A DNA stretch of 64,000 bases, from contig CM060177.1 of NCBI GenBank assembly GCA_030549775.1, forward strand, positions 52,265,138-52,329,137. Reading direction: 5' to 3'. The stretch's first letter is position 1; each line of letters starts with the position of its first letter. The stretch comes from Tamarix chinensis (taxonomy: Eukaryota > Streptophyta > Magnoliopsida > Caryophyllales > Tamaricaceae). The translations under genes and the position numbers were made by a program. Positions 48,041 through 60,350 of the stretch are shown piece after piece. The notes beneath the pieces were generated by a model that saw only the letters and a program-made list of their open reading frames with translations, searched no databases and was not told the origin of the DNA.

Positions 48041-49738
48041 GAAATAAAATAATTTAAGGCTTGTAAAAATAGAGAAAAGGGCTGAGAGGGTCTAGGGTTC
48101 AACCTTAGGCTGGTGGTGAGGGGTGGCACCAGCGATGGTGCATGGCGGTGGCGGCGGTGGTCGGAAAAAGAGAAGAAAAAGGGAAAAGTTGAATGCTAAG
48201 AAAAAGATAGGGAGAATGGAGGTGGAAGTTGGGCTATTTAAGAATGCCTAGAGGTAGAGGAGCAGAATGGAGGTGGCGGCGCACAGCGGTGATGGTGGTG
48301 GCCGAATGGAGAAGAAGGAGAGAAAGGGAGGAAGAGGAAAAGAAGGGTAGGGGAAGGTAGAGGGTGGTCTACAGAATAATTTGAGAGGTAAAAGAAGCGG
48401 CAGAAGAGGCGGAGGAGGTGGCTAATAGTGGTTCGAGGGGTGGCGGTGGCAGAAAATGGTTTGGTTGAGGAGAGAACTTTGTACGGCCAGGGTGGCTCAT
48501 GCAGGAGTAATCGAGGGAGGAGGAAGGCACAATTAGTTAGGGGGTGGTGCAAAGAATGCACGAGTGGCCAGAACAAGCGACGGTGTTAGCCGGAGGCGGC
48601 GGAAGTGGCGTCTATAGGGGCGGTGGCACCAAGGGAGGTATTTTCTAAACTTCAACCAAAAATTTGACTCAACGCTCCTATGGGGTGTATTTATAGGCTT
48701 GAAAGGAAGTTATGGTCAAAGGCAAAGTGGGGGAGTGGTAGGCAGGAGTGGGCACAAGCCGACGAGGACAGCCGACACACATTCTCGGTCGTGGTCTGCA
48801 AGTGGCCAGAGGAGAGGGAGATCGTGCGAGGAATGGGGAAGTGGTTTGGGTCAATGGGTTGCCGAAAAAAAGGGGAAGATGCGAGAACAAAACGGATGGT
48901 GAATAGTGCGTAACTAGCAGCAAAAATTCAGGGACGGGCGGCGGATACAAGTGTGAAGGTCGGCGGGGCTGGGTAGGTGCGAAGGAAGAAGAAGAAAGAA
49001 AGGGGGCGAACCGACAATTCAGGGGAGAAAAGAAAGAAAAGGAAAAAAAGGGAGCCGGTTGGGTGATGGTTAAAATTTCTTTTAAATAAAATGACGCATT
49101 TTTGGGGAATAAAGGATGAGGAGCGGCGTTTTAGGGTCGAGCCGCGCTGAAGGAGAAACAGAAGGGGATTTGGGCGGCGAGAAAGGAAAGAAAAGGAAAG
49201 AAAGGCTTGGGCTACTGGGCTGGCCCAAGTCAGAGGAGAGGAAAAGAAAAAGAAAAGAAAAAGAAAGAAAAAGAAAGAAAAAGGAAGAAAGAAAAGGAAA
49301 AAGGAAAAGGGAAAAAGGAAAAATAATTAGATTGGGTATTTAAATTAATTAAAATATTTGGAATATTTAAAAATAAAAATATTTAAATCCCATTTTAGGC
49401 TAAATTAGGATTTTTAAAATATTTTCCATAAATTCCATTTTAATTAGCAAATCACCCTAAGTTTAATAAATTAAAATATTTATAAAATTCCTATTAATTT
49501 GAAACTATTTTCTCCCTCTTATTTTAAATAAAATAATTTATTTAATTAATTTTTAAAATAAAATCCTTAATTAGTTAAAATACTCAAATTTCCTCTAATT
49601 AAAATACTTATAAATTTCTTATTAATTTGTCCTAATTAATTTCCTTTTATTTTAATAAAAATAACTTATTTAATTAATTTTCATAATAAAATCTTATTTA
49701 ATAATAAATAATAAAATTAGAAATTTCGGGGCATTTCA

Positions 49739-50465
49739 ATTTCCCCCAAAAAAATATGGGCTTTCACAATCTTGTTCTAACCCAAGATTATGAACTAACC
49801 CTTCAAGCCATATGACTTCTTGAAAAGCCTTAGTTATAAACAACTACTTAGCCTGAGTAGTGGACCACACAATCGTCTCTTACAATGATGATCTTCAATT
49901 AATTGTAGGAACATCAAGATAAAACACTTATATTAGTGGATTCCCAAATATCAAGATCAAAACCATTATCAAAGTGGATAACGTTATTCAACATGTCACT
50001 TAACCTCCCATACTCTATACAAGCTAATGTAATTACCTTCGAGTACCTCAAAATCTACTTCATTATTTACTAATATCTTTTCCTAAGATTTATTTGTTCA
50101 CAACACTCAAAACATGAGTAATATTAGATCTAGTACATAACACATGTATATCACATATCTCATAATATTATAGTATGAAACTATGGTCATATAATCCCCT
50201 CATCTTTATATTTAGGGCAATCCAAATCAGAAAATTTGAAGTGCTTTGCTAATGGAGATTTTATAGCATTAGAATCCTTCATATAAAACCTCTATAAAGT
50301 ATTATTTACATACTATTCTTATAACAAGTAAAGACACTTCTACTTTTGATTTCATATGATTTCCATGCCGAGTATCTTCTCTATGGCTTTTAGTCTTTCA
50401 TCTTAAACTCAGGTTTCACCATAAATTTTAGCTTGTTCACCTCAAACATAACGTCATGAACATCT
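49739..50465 (-). pseudogene. copia element 3, RT C-terminus and RNase H remnant
   Basis: Minus-strand copia coding sequence. From 50465 downward it reads FEVNKLKFMVKPEFKMKD and KILGMEII in shifting frames. Next comes the reverse transcriptase tail FYMKDSNAIKSPLAKHF with FSDLDCP (about 50205-50290). The RNase H end is at 49760-49850 (TKAFQEVIWLEGLVHNLGLE). Many stops and frameshifts occur. The right edge is where the family B element inserted; the left edge is the family A element at 44894-49738. No continuation of the copia frame is visible to the left of that element. Confidence 0.75.
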
Positions 50466-52512
50466 TGTGACAACCCCATTTTTCACTACCAAAAAAATTT
50501 GTTAAAACTTGTTGTAGAAGCATAAAACACTTATAAAAACAGGGTGTTACTGCTATACCTAACATGGGTTAGACGCCCGCCGCCTACCTCATATCAAATA
50601 CAAGACTAATCCATCAAAACACTAAAATAGCAAAGTGCATAAATAATGATTTAACTTAAACGATTCCAAAATGTTTACAACAAGCACCCTTAATGGGTTT
50701 TGATTAAATTGTTACATAATACATATTAAAGTATGAAATTACAAAACATGGGTTGGGGTATAAGGCCCAAAACAAATATCATGGTCCTCTATAGACCCAT
50801 CAAAACCTTCCTGATTTTCTCACTCATAAGCCTTAACCCAATTAAGGTAGCCCCTTTACTGGTCATCCCCAAAGACCTGTACGTGGTCCTCTATTCCTCG
50901 GAATGAACAAGTAACCAAGCAAACGGGCACTTCAGTACTCTACATACTAAGTAAGATAAGTTTCTCTCTCAATGTATATAAGCATGATACTTTATCATAA
51001 TATGTGACATGCATCATGGTAGGACTTTATGAATATGAGTAAGAATGTATAACACATGCCATCATATTCAAAATCATCACAGTATAAACATCATGCTTAG
51101 TATACCATAGCACTTTCGCATAACCATTTGTATGAGCAATATTATAGAGTAGCCCAACAACCCCTAGAGTTATTTCCACTTATCCAATTTTATTAAGATA
51201 TGCCATCCATTTATCCATGTAAGATATAGGCCAAACACTGTAATCAATGTTCCATACCATAATTGGTTAATTAAGTGCATAAGCTAACTTTAACCATCTG
51301 GTTAACCATATCATTAATTCCTTTCATAGCTAATATTCAACTGTTCATTTGATTATCATTCATAATTATTAACCAGTAATTACCAACCATATTTTATTAT
51401 CAACTAACAATGGACTGTGCACCACCTCATGGTCTCATATACCATGGAAGCCTATCCAAAAAGGAGTATAAAGTCTAGGCCAAATCCAATCACCAAGTGG
51501 ACATAAGTCCAAGTTGAAGCCAACCACTTAGGTAACCAAACCCTTTAGTATCGATACCCCCAGTACATTATTAGTGTTTAGAGTAGGTAAGGTATTAGGA
51601 CCTCTTAGGATCCCACCCAAAGGCAGACTAACCCTCCTAACTAATCGAGGATTGGGTAACCCAATACCATACTCAACTCAACTTTCTTTCACTTTAAGTA
51701 ATTAGTGTTTTATTTATAAGGATAGGTGATCATACAGGGCCCATACAAGCAACTAAGGTAAATTTCCGTATTAAACCTTATTAATCCTTTCACTTTCATT
51801 TTTCCCAACCATGTGGGTATCCAATTATCCTTGGCCAAATTTAGTTATATCCACCATATGATTTAAGTCATACACTTATTGATTTCCATTACTCTTATCT
51901 CCATATTATCACTTATCATAAGTGAAGTACACCTTTAACCTTTACATTACTCATAATATATGCCATAAGATTTGATCCATTTTAATCCCTTACTTAGGCC
52001 AATAATCCATGTTAAAATATGTATTTTATCTCATTAATAGCCATGATATAATACCAATCATGATCTCAAAGCATAACTAAACTTAAAAGGAACAAATTAA
52101 GTAAATTAGCTGAATTAGTAGATCGATCTAGCCCAACTAGTCAATTGGTTTGGGTTGACCAGTCGATCTATTTAACTTAATCAAACCATGCTTTCTTCAA
52201 ACCGGTCGATCAGTTTAGGTAAATGAGTCAATTCTTCATAGACCAGTCGATTAGTTTTGCAAAACTAGTCAATGGGTTTAAAAAGAGAGTAGGATCAAGG
52301 TCTCTACATGTTTATTAGTCGATGAGTTGGGTCAACTAGTCAATTGTTCTAAGAACTAATCAATCGATTTGACCTAACTGGTTGATCAGTTTTCTCTACC
52401 ATAGCACCAATTCACAAATTTCATGCACATTATTGCATAAAAATCATTTCTAACCACATTAGGACATGTATCAACATCAACCAACATGTTTTTAACTAAA
52501 CTATCATATATA

Positions 52513-52553
<41 letters not shown>

Positions 52554-53959
52554 TATTTATATATATATTTATTTATATATATATATATATACATACATAT
52601 ATTATATATATACCATAACATCACCATAGCCTACTTTACCCATTTTCGTGCTCATTAATCAATCTATGCCATTTAAGTAGGCAATTCATGCATATAATTG
52701 CATTTCTTTATACCACTATGTATCAACCAACTAGGATATCACTTTTCATGAAAAACACATGCTAAAATTTTAATACCAAGAATTACTCACTTGATGTAGG
52801 CTAAATCCACTTAAAAATAGAATTTTCTAAATTTGTGAAACTTCAACCCTTAAAACTCTAAAAGCCAAAATCTTAACACTGATATTATACCAAAATTTCA
52901 TCAAATTTTGAAAAAGAAAATAGAAGGGAATAAGGACATGCCATTGAGATAAACCTAGAGAAAGCTCAACTAGGCTACTCAATCTTTTCCTAAAATCTAA
53001 ATCTCCCTTACTTATCAATTAAAAAAAAATATAGAGCTAGAGATAGGATTAGGAGAGTGTGCAAAACAAATTGGCAAGTGCTCAAAGTGTGGAAAGAAGA
53101 GAGGAGAATGCATGACTTAGGGAAGTTTGATGGCTAAAAGAAAGTGAATTGTAGGGATGATTGGGGCTATTTATAGCCAACCAATTGAAGGGAACACACA
53201 AAGGGTTTAGAAGGCAACTCGAAACCCTACTATTGATGGTTTGAATTTGATTAAAATGGATAGATTTGTCTAGAATTTGCTAATCTAGTCTCCTAAGATC
53301 AATTGGTGACCCTAGGGACCTCAGGTCAAATAAGCCATAATTATCATACATCAATGAAGAAATAGGAGGTTAGTATGAAAGGAATCTTCTAGCTACTTAG
53401 AAGCATGCCTGAGGTTAATGTAATTAATCTCAGAAACAGGTAGAGGAGAAAGGAGGAAGAAGACAATGGCTAAGTTCACCTCTCTCCCTCATGTATCTCA
53501 ATCAACCTCCAGAATAAATCGAGGCAATATTTTGGGTTAAACTCATCATGAAAATGGTTAGGAATATCTTAGGAACAATCAATATGAGTTGGTACGACTC
53601 CATTTAGTGTAAGGTTTTTTTTTAAAAAAAAATCTAGCTCGAGAAATAAGATTAGTTCGACAAACTAGTCAATCAAATTGGGTCTACCAGTCGACTGTAT
53701 ATCCACCAACCGATCGGTTTTCCTAATTAGTCAATCGGTTTGGTCGAGGAACCCAATTTGGCTAAATCAACAAACCAGTCAATCGGTTCAAGGAACCAAT
53801 TAATGGGTTTGTGTGTAAAACTCAATAAACTTCATTTTCCAACATGATTTCAAATTAAATTGTATTCTAAATCAAATCATAATATTAAATTAAAATCAAA
53901 GTCCCAAATTTTGACAAAAATTCTCACCCATCCATTACATAAGAGTGTGGGATATTACA
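50466..53959 (+). mobile_element. family B giant solo-LTR-like element, copy 2
   Basis: A 3494-bp unit starting TGTGACAACCCCATTTTTCA and ending GTGGGATATTACA, flanked by perfect 5-bp CATCT duplications (50461-50465 and 53960-53964). It is non-coding. It shares with the element at 818-5298 (inverted) the terminal region containing GAGGTAGGC/GCCTACCTC. It also shares two clusters of accagtcgatcggttt-type motifs (52110-52400 and 53640-53820). A long AT microsatellite lies at 52505-52610. It interrupts copia element 3. As with family A, a single TG..CA unit with a 5-bp duplication points to a solo LTR. Confidence 0.85.
52505..52610. repeat. AT microsatellite
   Basis: An interrupted (TA)n run of about 106 bases inside the family B element. 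Confidence 0.9.
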
Positions 53960-54050
53960 CATCTAGCAAAAGATCTACTAGTGAACCAACATTATCCAAT
54001 AGTTGACTCTTCCAAAGAGATTGTATCGCTTCCTCCATAGCAACACACTA
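53960..54050 (-). pseudogene. copia element 3, upstream RT fragment
   Basis: Minus-strand continuation on the far side of the family B element. It encodes SLVDLLLD, which fits a degraded YVDDML position just ahead of the piece that ends at 50465. Further upstream the resemblance is lost, so the assignment rests mainly on the exact CATCT join. Confidence 0.5.
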
Positions 54051-55255
54051 CACCAAAAAATTAGTACTAGCAATAGCTTTCAGTTAAAATGCTAGTTTTT
54101 GCACATTAACAACAACATTCTATAATAAATAAGTCATAACCAACTAATTTCTTAAAACCATATATGATGAGAGCCTTCACATTCCTTTATGCTTTGCTTG
54201 GAACAACACCCCTTTACTCCACTAAGTCTTTAGAGTCCTTCACTTTAGGGATGGTGGGTGCTCTAATATAAGGGTTGCCTCATCTAAATCAACTTCAACT
54301 CCCACCTTGTTCGTAACACTCTATAGCTTCTCCTACTCCACCTCTTTAGACAATGCATCATTAATAGACTTAGTCATACAAAGGAAAACAAACCCGTTGA
54401 AGGTGACATCATTGTTTGTTAGTGTAGGGAATTCATCCATTGGATGTTCATGGAAGAAATCAAGAATACAACTTTGATAAGTAGAAACACTCAATAATAG
54501 ACTTGTTTGGATAAGATGATCAAAAGAATACAAGAAGAGGGAAGAGTCCTCACAAATCTCTCTTAAGAACACATGTTATTTCTTCTAGCGTTTTAGAAAT
54601 ATAAAAAGTTGTAAGTGAACTAGTTTGTGCCTTCAATGCAAGTCAAAATCAACATAAACAGGTTTATACAATATTAGTATGAAATAAATGAGAATGATAC
54701 AGAATTGTTTTGTTCTACATGGGTTCTTTCATTAGCTTTTCTATTTATCTATTTATATGCTTGAATTATATATATTTGAAATTTTAAAATGAGAAAAACA
54801 TTTTTATTACTTAGTCTTAAAATAAAACAAGTTTATTCTAAGAGTTTTTTTATTTTATTTTATTTTATCTATAATAATAATAATTCCATAGTTGCTTAAT
54901 TATTCACGTTGTGATATTTAAATATTGTATAATGAATGTATAGTTACTTTTATTTTGTTAATTTATATATTTTTATTAATGAAATAATTAATCGATTTTT
55001 TTTATCTAATAATACACGAGCTTCCACGTAGTACGAGTAAGGTCCAAGATTGCCTACGCAAAAGGGAATAACGGAAACGGGATGTAAAAATAAAATGAGC
55101 ACCAAAAGCGGTTGAACTGAAGAGGGGTGAAGAAGAACAGCGTGTTTAGTGTACAAACATGTCCGACGAGGAGAGCGATGTGCAAACTGCAAGACACATG
55201 GAATTGGAACGATTCTTTTGTTTCTTTTCAATTTTTTGATGTCCGAATAGAAAAG
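54051..55255. other. intergenic and 5' flank of the malonyl-CoA decarboxylase gene
   Basis: A 79-codon minus-strand frame at 54333-54572 is unrecognised, and its continuation toward 54200 is broken by stops, so it is probably an old fragment. CACTACACCAAAAAA at 54048 resembles a CACTA end without a partner. The last 500 bases before the gene are AT-rich with no core promoter element I can assign. Confidence 0.45.
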
Positions 55256-58200
55256 ATGAACAGAAAAGGTCTTGCACTTTTGATGCGAACCAGAATTCAA
55301 AAGCCTTCTTCTTCACCTTCCGGTCCTAATTCATCCTGTCTTTCTCTTCCGACGACTGCTATAGTAAGCATTCTTCATCACCATTTCGAAATTTTGTATG
55401 GCTTTTCGCCTTTGAATTCATACATCCAAAACTGATTTAAACTTCTTATCTATTACACACGTACTGTCCTCAATTTGTAGAACGAGGTGAACAGGATGGC
55501 TTCGAACTCTGAAGCTAAGACTTTAGATGACAAGTACTGTCAACAAAGAGGTCTTGATGGAGGAACCAACGTTTCAAGCACAGATAAGCTCAAATCTTCA
55601 TCTAAGATTGAACGGTAATCACAAACATTCCAAACTCCATTTTTTAGTTCCCTCCTCGGATTTATTGTTAAGTTCCATCATTCCCCCTTTTTTCGGCGCA
55701 ATGGCGTGCTTCGATTTTCAGAGGATTTGATATTGTGAGGGAAGCCATGCGTTCAGCGATTTTGATGAACAAAACAGGAGTCTTGGATTCCGTGCTCGAT
55801 AACTTCTCTGAGGTCGGTTGGTTAAATTGCGCTTGTTCTTTGTTTGCTCTAGAAAATGTTGGTTGTCAACTTGTGATTTCGGATGGAGTTTTATTAGACT
55901 TGCGTGTTTTTAATTCTAAAAATGTAGGGTTATTATTGCCTGTCTCACGAAGACCGGCGCAATTTGCTGCTGATACTTGCTAAAGGCTATGATCTTAATA
56001 GATCACATGTTCGTGAATTAATGAAACAGTATATCGGCCTCGAGCATTCTAATGGTGAGTCCTTTGTTGTGCTGATTGGTGGATGCCTTCTATATTTTTT
56101 CCCCTTCCTTTGAGGTTGTTTACTGCAGCAAAGAGATTCGCCATTACTTTGCTAATCATTATGCTGATGAAATGAGTACTTATGTGTTGCCACCATTTCT
56201 TGATTTTTTTACTGCAATAGATGAGATATCAATTAGAGGCTTGTTGCTGTTTTTTTATTAGATCATGGTGGCCAGGATGGAGTGGATGAGGAAGCATTGC
56301 TGTCTGCTTACTATCGAATTGAGAGAAATTTGAAGCATGCTCTCAAGCCAAATTATGAGATCCTTTTTGAGAGATTAAACACACATCCTGGAGGACTGAA
56401 GTTCCTGTCTGATCTTCGAGCTGATATTCTTTCTATAATCATGTAAGATCATATTCAGTAGCCTTAGTTTCATTTGTGGGTAGTACTTGTGTTCACATGA
56501 CACTCGTGACTTTTGAATCTTATGATATTCTTATTTATATGGTGTAGAATTGAATAATATCCCACCCAAAAACTCCTCTAATGGATAATCTCTGTGCTAG
56601 ACAGTGAAAAATATAGAGTTTGCATCTTTTGATCTCAGATTTCTGGCATTTTGCTTTGACAGGGGTGAAAATATTGCAGCTTTGCGAGCGCTCGACTCTT
56701 ACTTAAAGGAGAAGATTGTTACATGGCTTAGCCCTGCATCTTTAGAGCTTCATCATATAACATGGGACGATCCTGCTTCATTGCTGGAGAAGATTGTTGC
56801 ACATGAGGTCCAGATTTCTTTTATCTTGCTACTTTTAGCCTTGAAAATGATTGGTTAATCATTGTCCTGACTTTGATGGAGATCTTCTCTGAAGGCTGTG
56901 CATCCTATTAGTAGTCTTCTTGATCTCAAGAGGAGACTTGGAGTAGGTCGACGGTGTTTTGGATATCTGCATCCTTCAATTCCTGGTTAGCTATTTCTTC
57001 TCTACTGGTGTAATTTGTAAAGTGTCTTCGTTTCCCTCCTGAAGACAGTGTCTTTTTAGTTTTTCCTTCTCCTCCTGAATCTTAATTGAGAGCTTCTGCT
57101 ACTAATTGAAGACAGATCATACATACACTTCCTTGAGCTAGCTGTTGTATTTCTTTGATTTGGTGATGTTTCACACAGATAGGTTTATAAAAAATAATTT
57201 GTGTGACATTTATGATGCAGAATTTCCCAAGCTTCTGCTGAACTTGAATTATAAATGTGCATATTGTATTATCAATTGTATTTTTGTATTTGTGTACATG
57301 TATTTTTGTTGAGGAGATTCTGTTAAGGAGTTAGTTGGATTAGTTAGATTAGGTGGGTGATGATTTTTGTAGTATTCTCATTGCAATGGTCATTCATTAA
57401 TAAATAAAAATACCTTATATCTATAAAATATGCTTGATTGGCCTTCTTGTTCATAATTGTCCTGTGTTTGTGTTCCTGTATTTTCAGTATTGATCCCCGA
57501 ACTCCTTTTTGCCTATTAATTCATTTGAATACCTTAAATCATCACCAATCTGGTCTTGAGAATGTTCCAGGTGAACCTTTAATCTTCATTGAGGTGGCTC
57601 TTGTTAACAATGTAGTACAGACTATTCAGGTGATCACTTTATAATTTATTTTTAAAATCATGCATTTCTCTTGCTGTTTTCCCATTTTGAGTTTTGTATT
57701 TTGTCTTTACTACATCAGGATGTTCTGTGGGATGTTCCTCCCATACCAGAATATGATGCAACATGTGCATTATTCTATTCAATTTCATCCACTCAGGTAA
57801 CTATATGACATATGTGCAACGGCTTATGGCTTAGGTATAATATTTGTTGCATCGAAGTATTTCTGTGAATATCTTTCTCTTTTCCAAGATCAAGGCATTT
57901 GGTATCTGAATCCATTTGGTCATGAGTTAACATGTTTGACTTTCCTTTTTGTTTCTTTTTGTAGTCATAGTTTAGCTTATTTCATGGGCCCACCTCCCCT
58001 TTTGTGTTTCGCTTTAATTCAATACAATGCATGTACTGAAGTTAACCTTTTGGTTTCTCCACCTTCTCTTACTCTTGTGCTTCATGCATTTGACGGAAAG
58101 CAGTGGAGGATGATTATTGCCTAGTTTTTAAATAGCTTTTTCATAACCGAAATTCAGCTGATTATTGTTTGACTTGCTACACATTGTTTTCAATCTTTAC

Positions 58201-59279
58201 AGCCAGGATTGGCAGGGGTTGATCTAGGAAAGTTTCTCATCAAGCGTGTAATTGAAGAAGTAAAAAGAGACATGCCTCATATATCTGTAAGCACTTGCAC
58301 ATTATTCTGTAACTTTACCCCTTTGGTTCATTTGATCAAATATTTCGTATACTATGATGGTTTGCTCCTATCAGATAGGTGTTTTACTGCCTACAGATTT
58401 AGACTTTCTCCTGTATGGATGTGATTTATTATGGATATCCTATATTTTCTCTTTGAACCATGGTGATAACTTAAGTTTCTTATGAAGGTATTTGCTACAA
58501 TCAGCCCAATACCTGGGTTCATGAATTGGCTTCTGTCAAAGTTGGCTTCTCAATCAAAGTTGGCTCAGGGGGAGTCATTGGACAAAGAGAGTGTTGGCTC
58601 TGCTTTCAGGGAAAATATTTTACTGCCAGAAGAAGAAAGAGAACTCCTGAGTGCAGTAGGGTGAGTGTTTTATTCAGTATAATGGGATGTCAGGGAGGTA
58701 GCAACGGCTAAGTAGTTTGAGTAGATCTTTGAAATTGAGCTGTACTATGGCTGAGGTAAATCTTATCCTTGAAATTCTATTACAGGAAACCATTTCATGA
58801 CATTGGTAAACTGCAGATAGGCTTGACTGATGAAATCCAAGTTTTAACAGAGGACCTTTCCCTTGTTAATTTAGTCACCATAGATTGTGTCTGACCACAG
58901 ATATTATGTTATATCCATGGCTGTCCATTGCCAATACTGAAAGCTTGACTTGATTAATTACAATAGTTGGGTAATATGTCACAGTGGACTGGATGCATCC
59001 AGCTATGATTTATTGTGAAGGACAATGTTTGATTGGATCATGCTAGTTTGTTCTGTTTAGCTTATAATTTTTGTCAGTCAGTCTCAGGTGTAACAACAGT
59101 TGTGGAGTTCCACCATTGAACAACTGTCATTGGTGTATTGATGTTTCTTGCTTTAGGGAATCTGCTGCTGGAAAATCTGGCATGGAAATTATGTGGAACT
59201 TGCTCAAATCCATTGAATGGATCCAGTCAGATAAATTAGTGTCAGCTCTAAAGGCACCTCTTATGCGGCTTTGTGCCAG
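55256..59279 (+). CDS. MCD: malonyl-CoA decarboxylase, exons 1-12 (3' end not in window)
   Basis: Malonyl-CoA decarboxylase converts malonyl-CoA to acetyl-CoA and CO2 and so limits malonyl-CoA. Exons: 55256-55363, 55481-55614, 55722-55812, 55928-56054, 56262-56442, 56663-56807, 56895-56985, 57571-57629, 57719-57796, 58203-58286, 58488-58660, 59157-59279. All junctions are GT..AG and the frame stays open for 464 codons. The helical N-terminal domain spans roughly residues 80-262 (SHEDRRNLLLILAKGYDLNR; NIAALRALDSYLKEKI). The catalytic domain follows: HPISSLLDLKRRLG, GEPLIFIEVAL, CALFYSISSTQPGLAGVDLG, then TISPIPGF with Ser372 at the position of the family's catalytic Ser. The start ATG was chosen for its MNRKGLALLMRTRI leader; an in-frame ATG at 55178 would add 26 residues. 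The last coding part, which in the family holds the catalytic His, is absent here. Confidence 0.93.
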
Positions 59280-59812
59280 GTAATGTCACACTTAAATTCG
59301 ACTGTATTTAGGATATAAGCCAAAGTTACTATCGTCACTGTTTCAAAGTCGGTAGATTTCTTTGACTGTATTCCTGGATGATGACTCAGCTAATTAACTA
59401 AAAGACCAATCAAATAACTGAATAAATTGGTGACTCAGCATACTATTAACAGACTTAGATTCTCTCCCTAAGCATACTTAATTATGTATTTATAACTGTA
59501 GCTAACCCAAACCAGCAATAAAGGACCAAACAGGCAGCCCATCTTCTTTAGTATTCCCAATGAGACGTTCCTAACATTACCCTGAGCCAACTTCTGGTTT
59601 TCTTCCAGACCTCAGCAGTAATAGGACAATAATAATAATACGAGTCCATGTGTTTCTGTCTCGCTGACAGTTGGCAGAATTGATCAATGTGCGAAAAAAG
59701 ATAATCTGTCTCTTGTTAAAAACTTCTTCTTAGTTGCTAGCCATGGAAAAATAAAATAAAATATAATACTAATAGACAAATTGGCAAGTCAAGCAAATAA
59801 GCATCAGATGCT

Positions 59813-60349
59813 TTATGATGTGAAAAGGCCCTGGAGCTTGGGCAAAAAGTGTTTGTAATTTGCATCACTCTGCAATTTTAAGTTGGATATTGGTATGCAA
59901 ATCATGAATATGTAGTACTGAGTTTCATCAAATTTATCAGGCCTCGAGTCAATAGACAATGACACCAAATCAATAGGTAAATGTGACAGAACACCTTGAA
60001 CAATTTCGAAGGGACTTTCTCCTGCAGCCTTGTTAGTAAAGATATCATAAGTAAGTTCGGAGGTAGCTAAAGTTAAGTTCCAAGTACTAGGTTTTTCACC
60101 AAGAAGACACCTAAGAAGCTTACTTAGACTATGATTAATCACCTATGTTTATCTATCAATTTATGGGTGGAAAGCACTAAAAAATTTTAGGTGGGTGCCA
60201 AATAAATTTCCAAAGAGTCTTCCAAAAGGAACTAACAAAGTTAAACCATCTTTGCCAAAGACGATGGAAGAGTGCAAACCATGTGACCTAACATTTTCTT
60301 TCAAAAAGATCCTAGCAATGTGAGATGCATCATGAAATGTGATAGTCAT
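59813..60349 (-). pseudogene. gypsy integrase fragment in the gene's downstream intron
   Basis: Two minus-strand frames cover adjacent parts of a plant gypsy integrase. The first is 60161-60349: DASHIARIFLKENVRSHGL, then SSIVFGKDG (the second catalytic Asp region, with Gly-Lys-Asp), ending FFSAFHP. The second is 59813-60142: NHSLSKLLRCLLGEKP and KAAGESPFEIVQG, followed by DLVSLSIDSRP. The QTDGQTEVVNR portion carrying the catalytic Glu is disrupted between them. The right side stops exactly at the LTR of the copia element at 60351. It is a remnant only, with no gag, protease or LTR seen. Confidence 0.85.
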
Positions 60350-60350
60350 A

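Larger units (their letters stand above)
44894..49738 (+). mobile_element. family A giant solo-LTR-like element, copy 4
   Basis: A 4845-bp unit starting TGTAACACCCCAAAATTTAC and ending AAATTTCGGGGCATTTCA. The flanks ATTTT (44889-44893) and ATTTC (49739-49743) agree at four of five positions. It has the family layout: GGGAATGAGCAGCACCCATG near 45416, the CACTATTTT..GGTGGATCGG array (45705-46030), a CCATACAAAACCCTA-rich stretch (46370-46990), AAT/AAC microsatellites (47500-48040), GGT- and GA-rich sequence (48100-49325), and an AT-rich 3' end shared with 13130-13352. Frames at 48238-49343 lie in the purine-rich block and are not credible genes. Confidence 0.82.

Noticed and set aside
54048..54062. 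Possible second CACTA transposon end (CACTACACCAAAAAA)
   Set aside because: No inverted partner or 3-bp duplication was found nearby. GTTAGTGTAG at about 54418 does not match well.
54333..54572. 79-codon minus-strand frame as a host gene
   Set aside because: No recognised domain, and its continuation on the same strand is interrupted by stops; more likely old repeat sequence.
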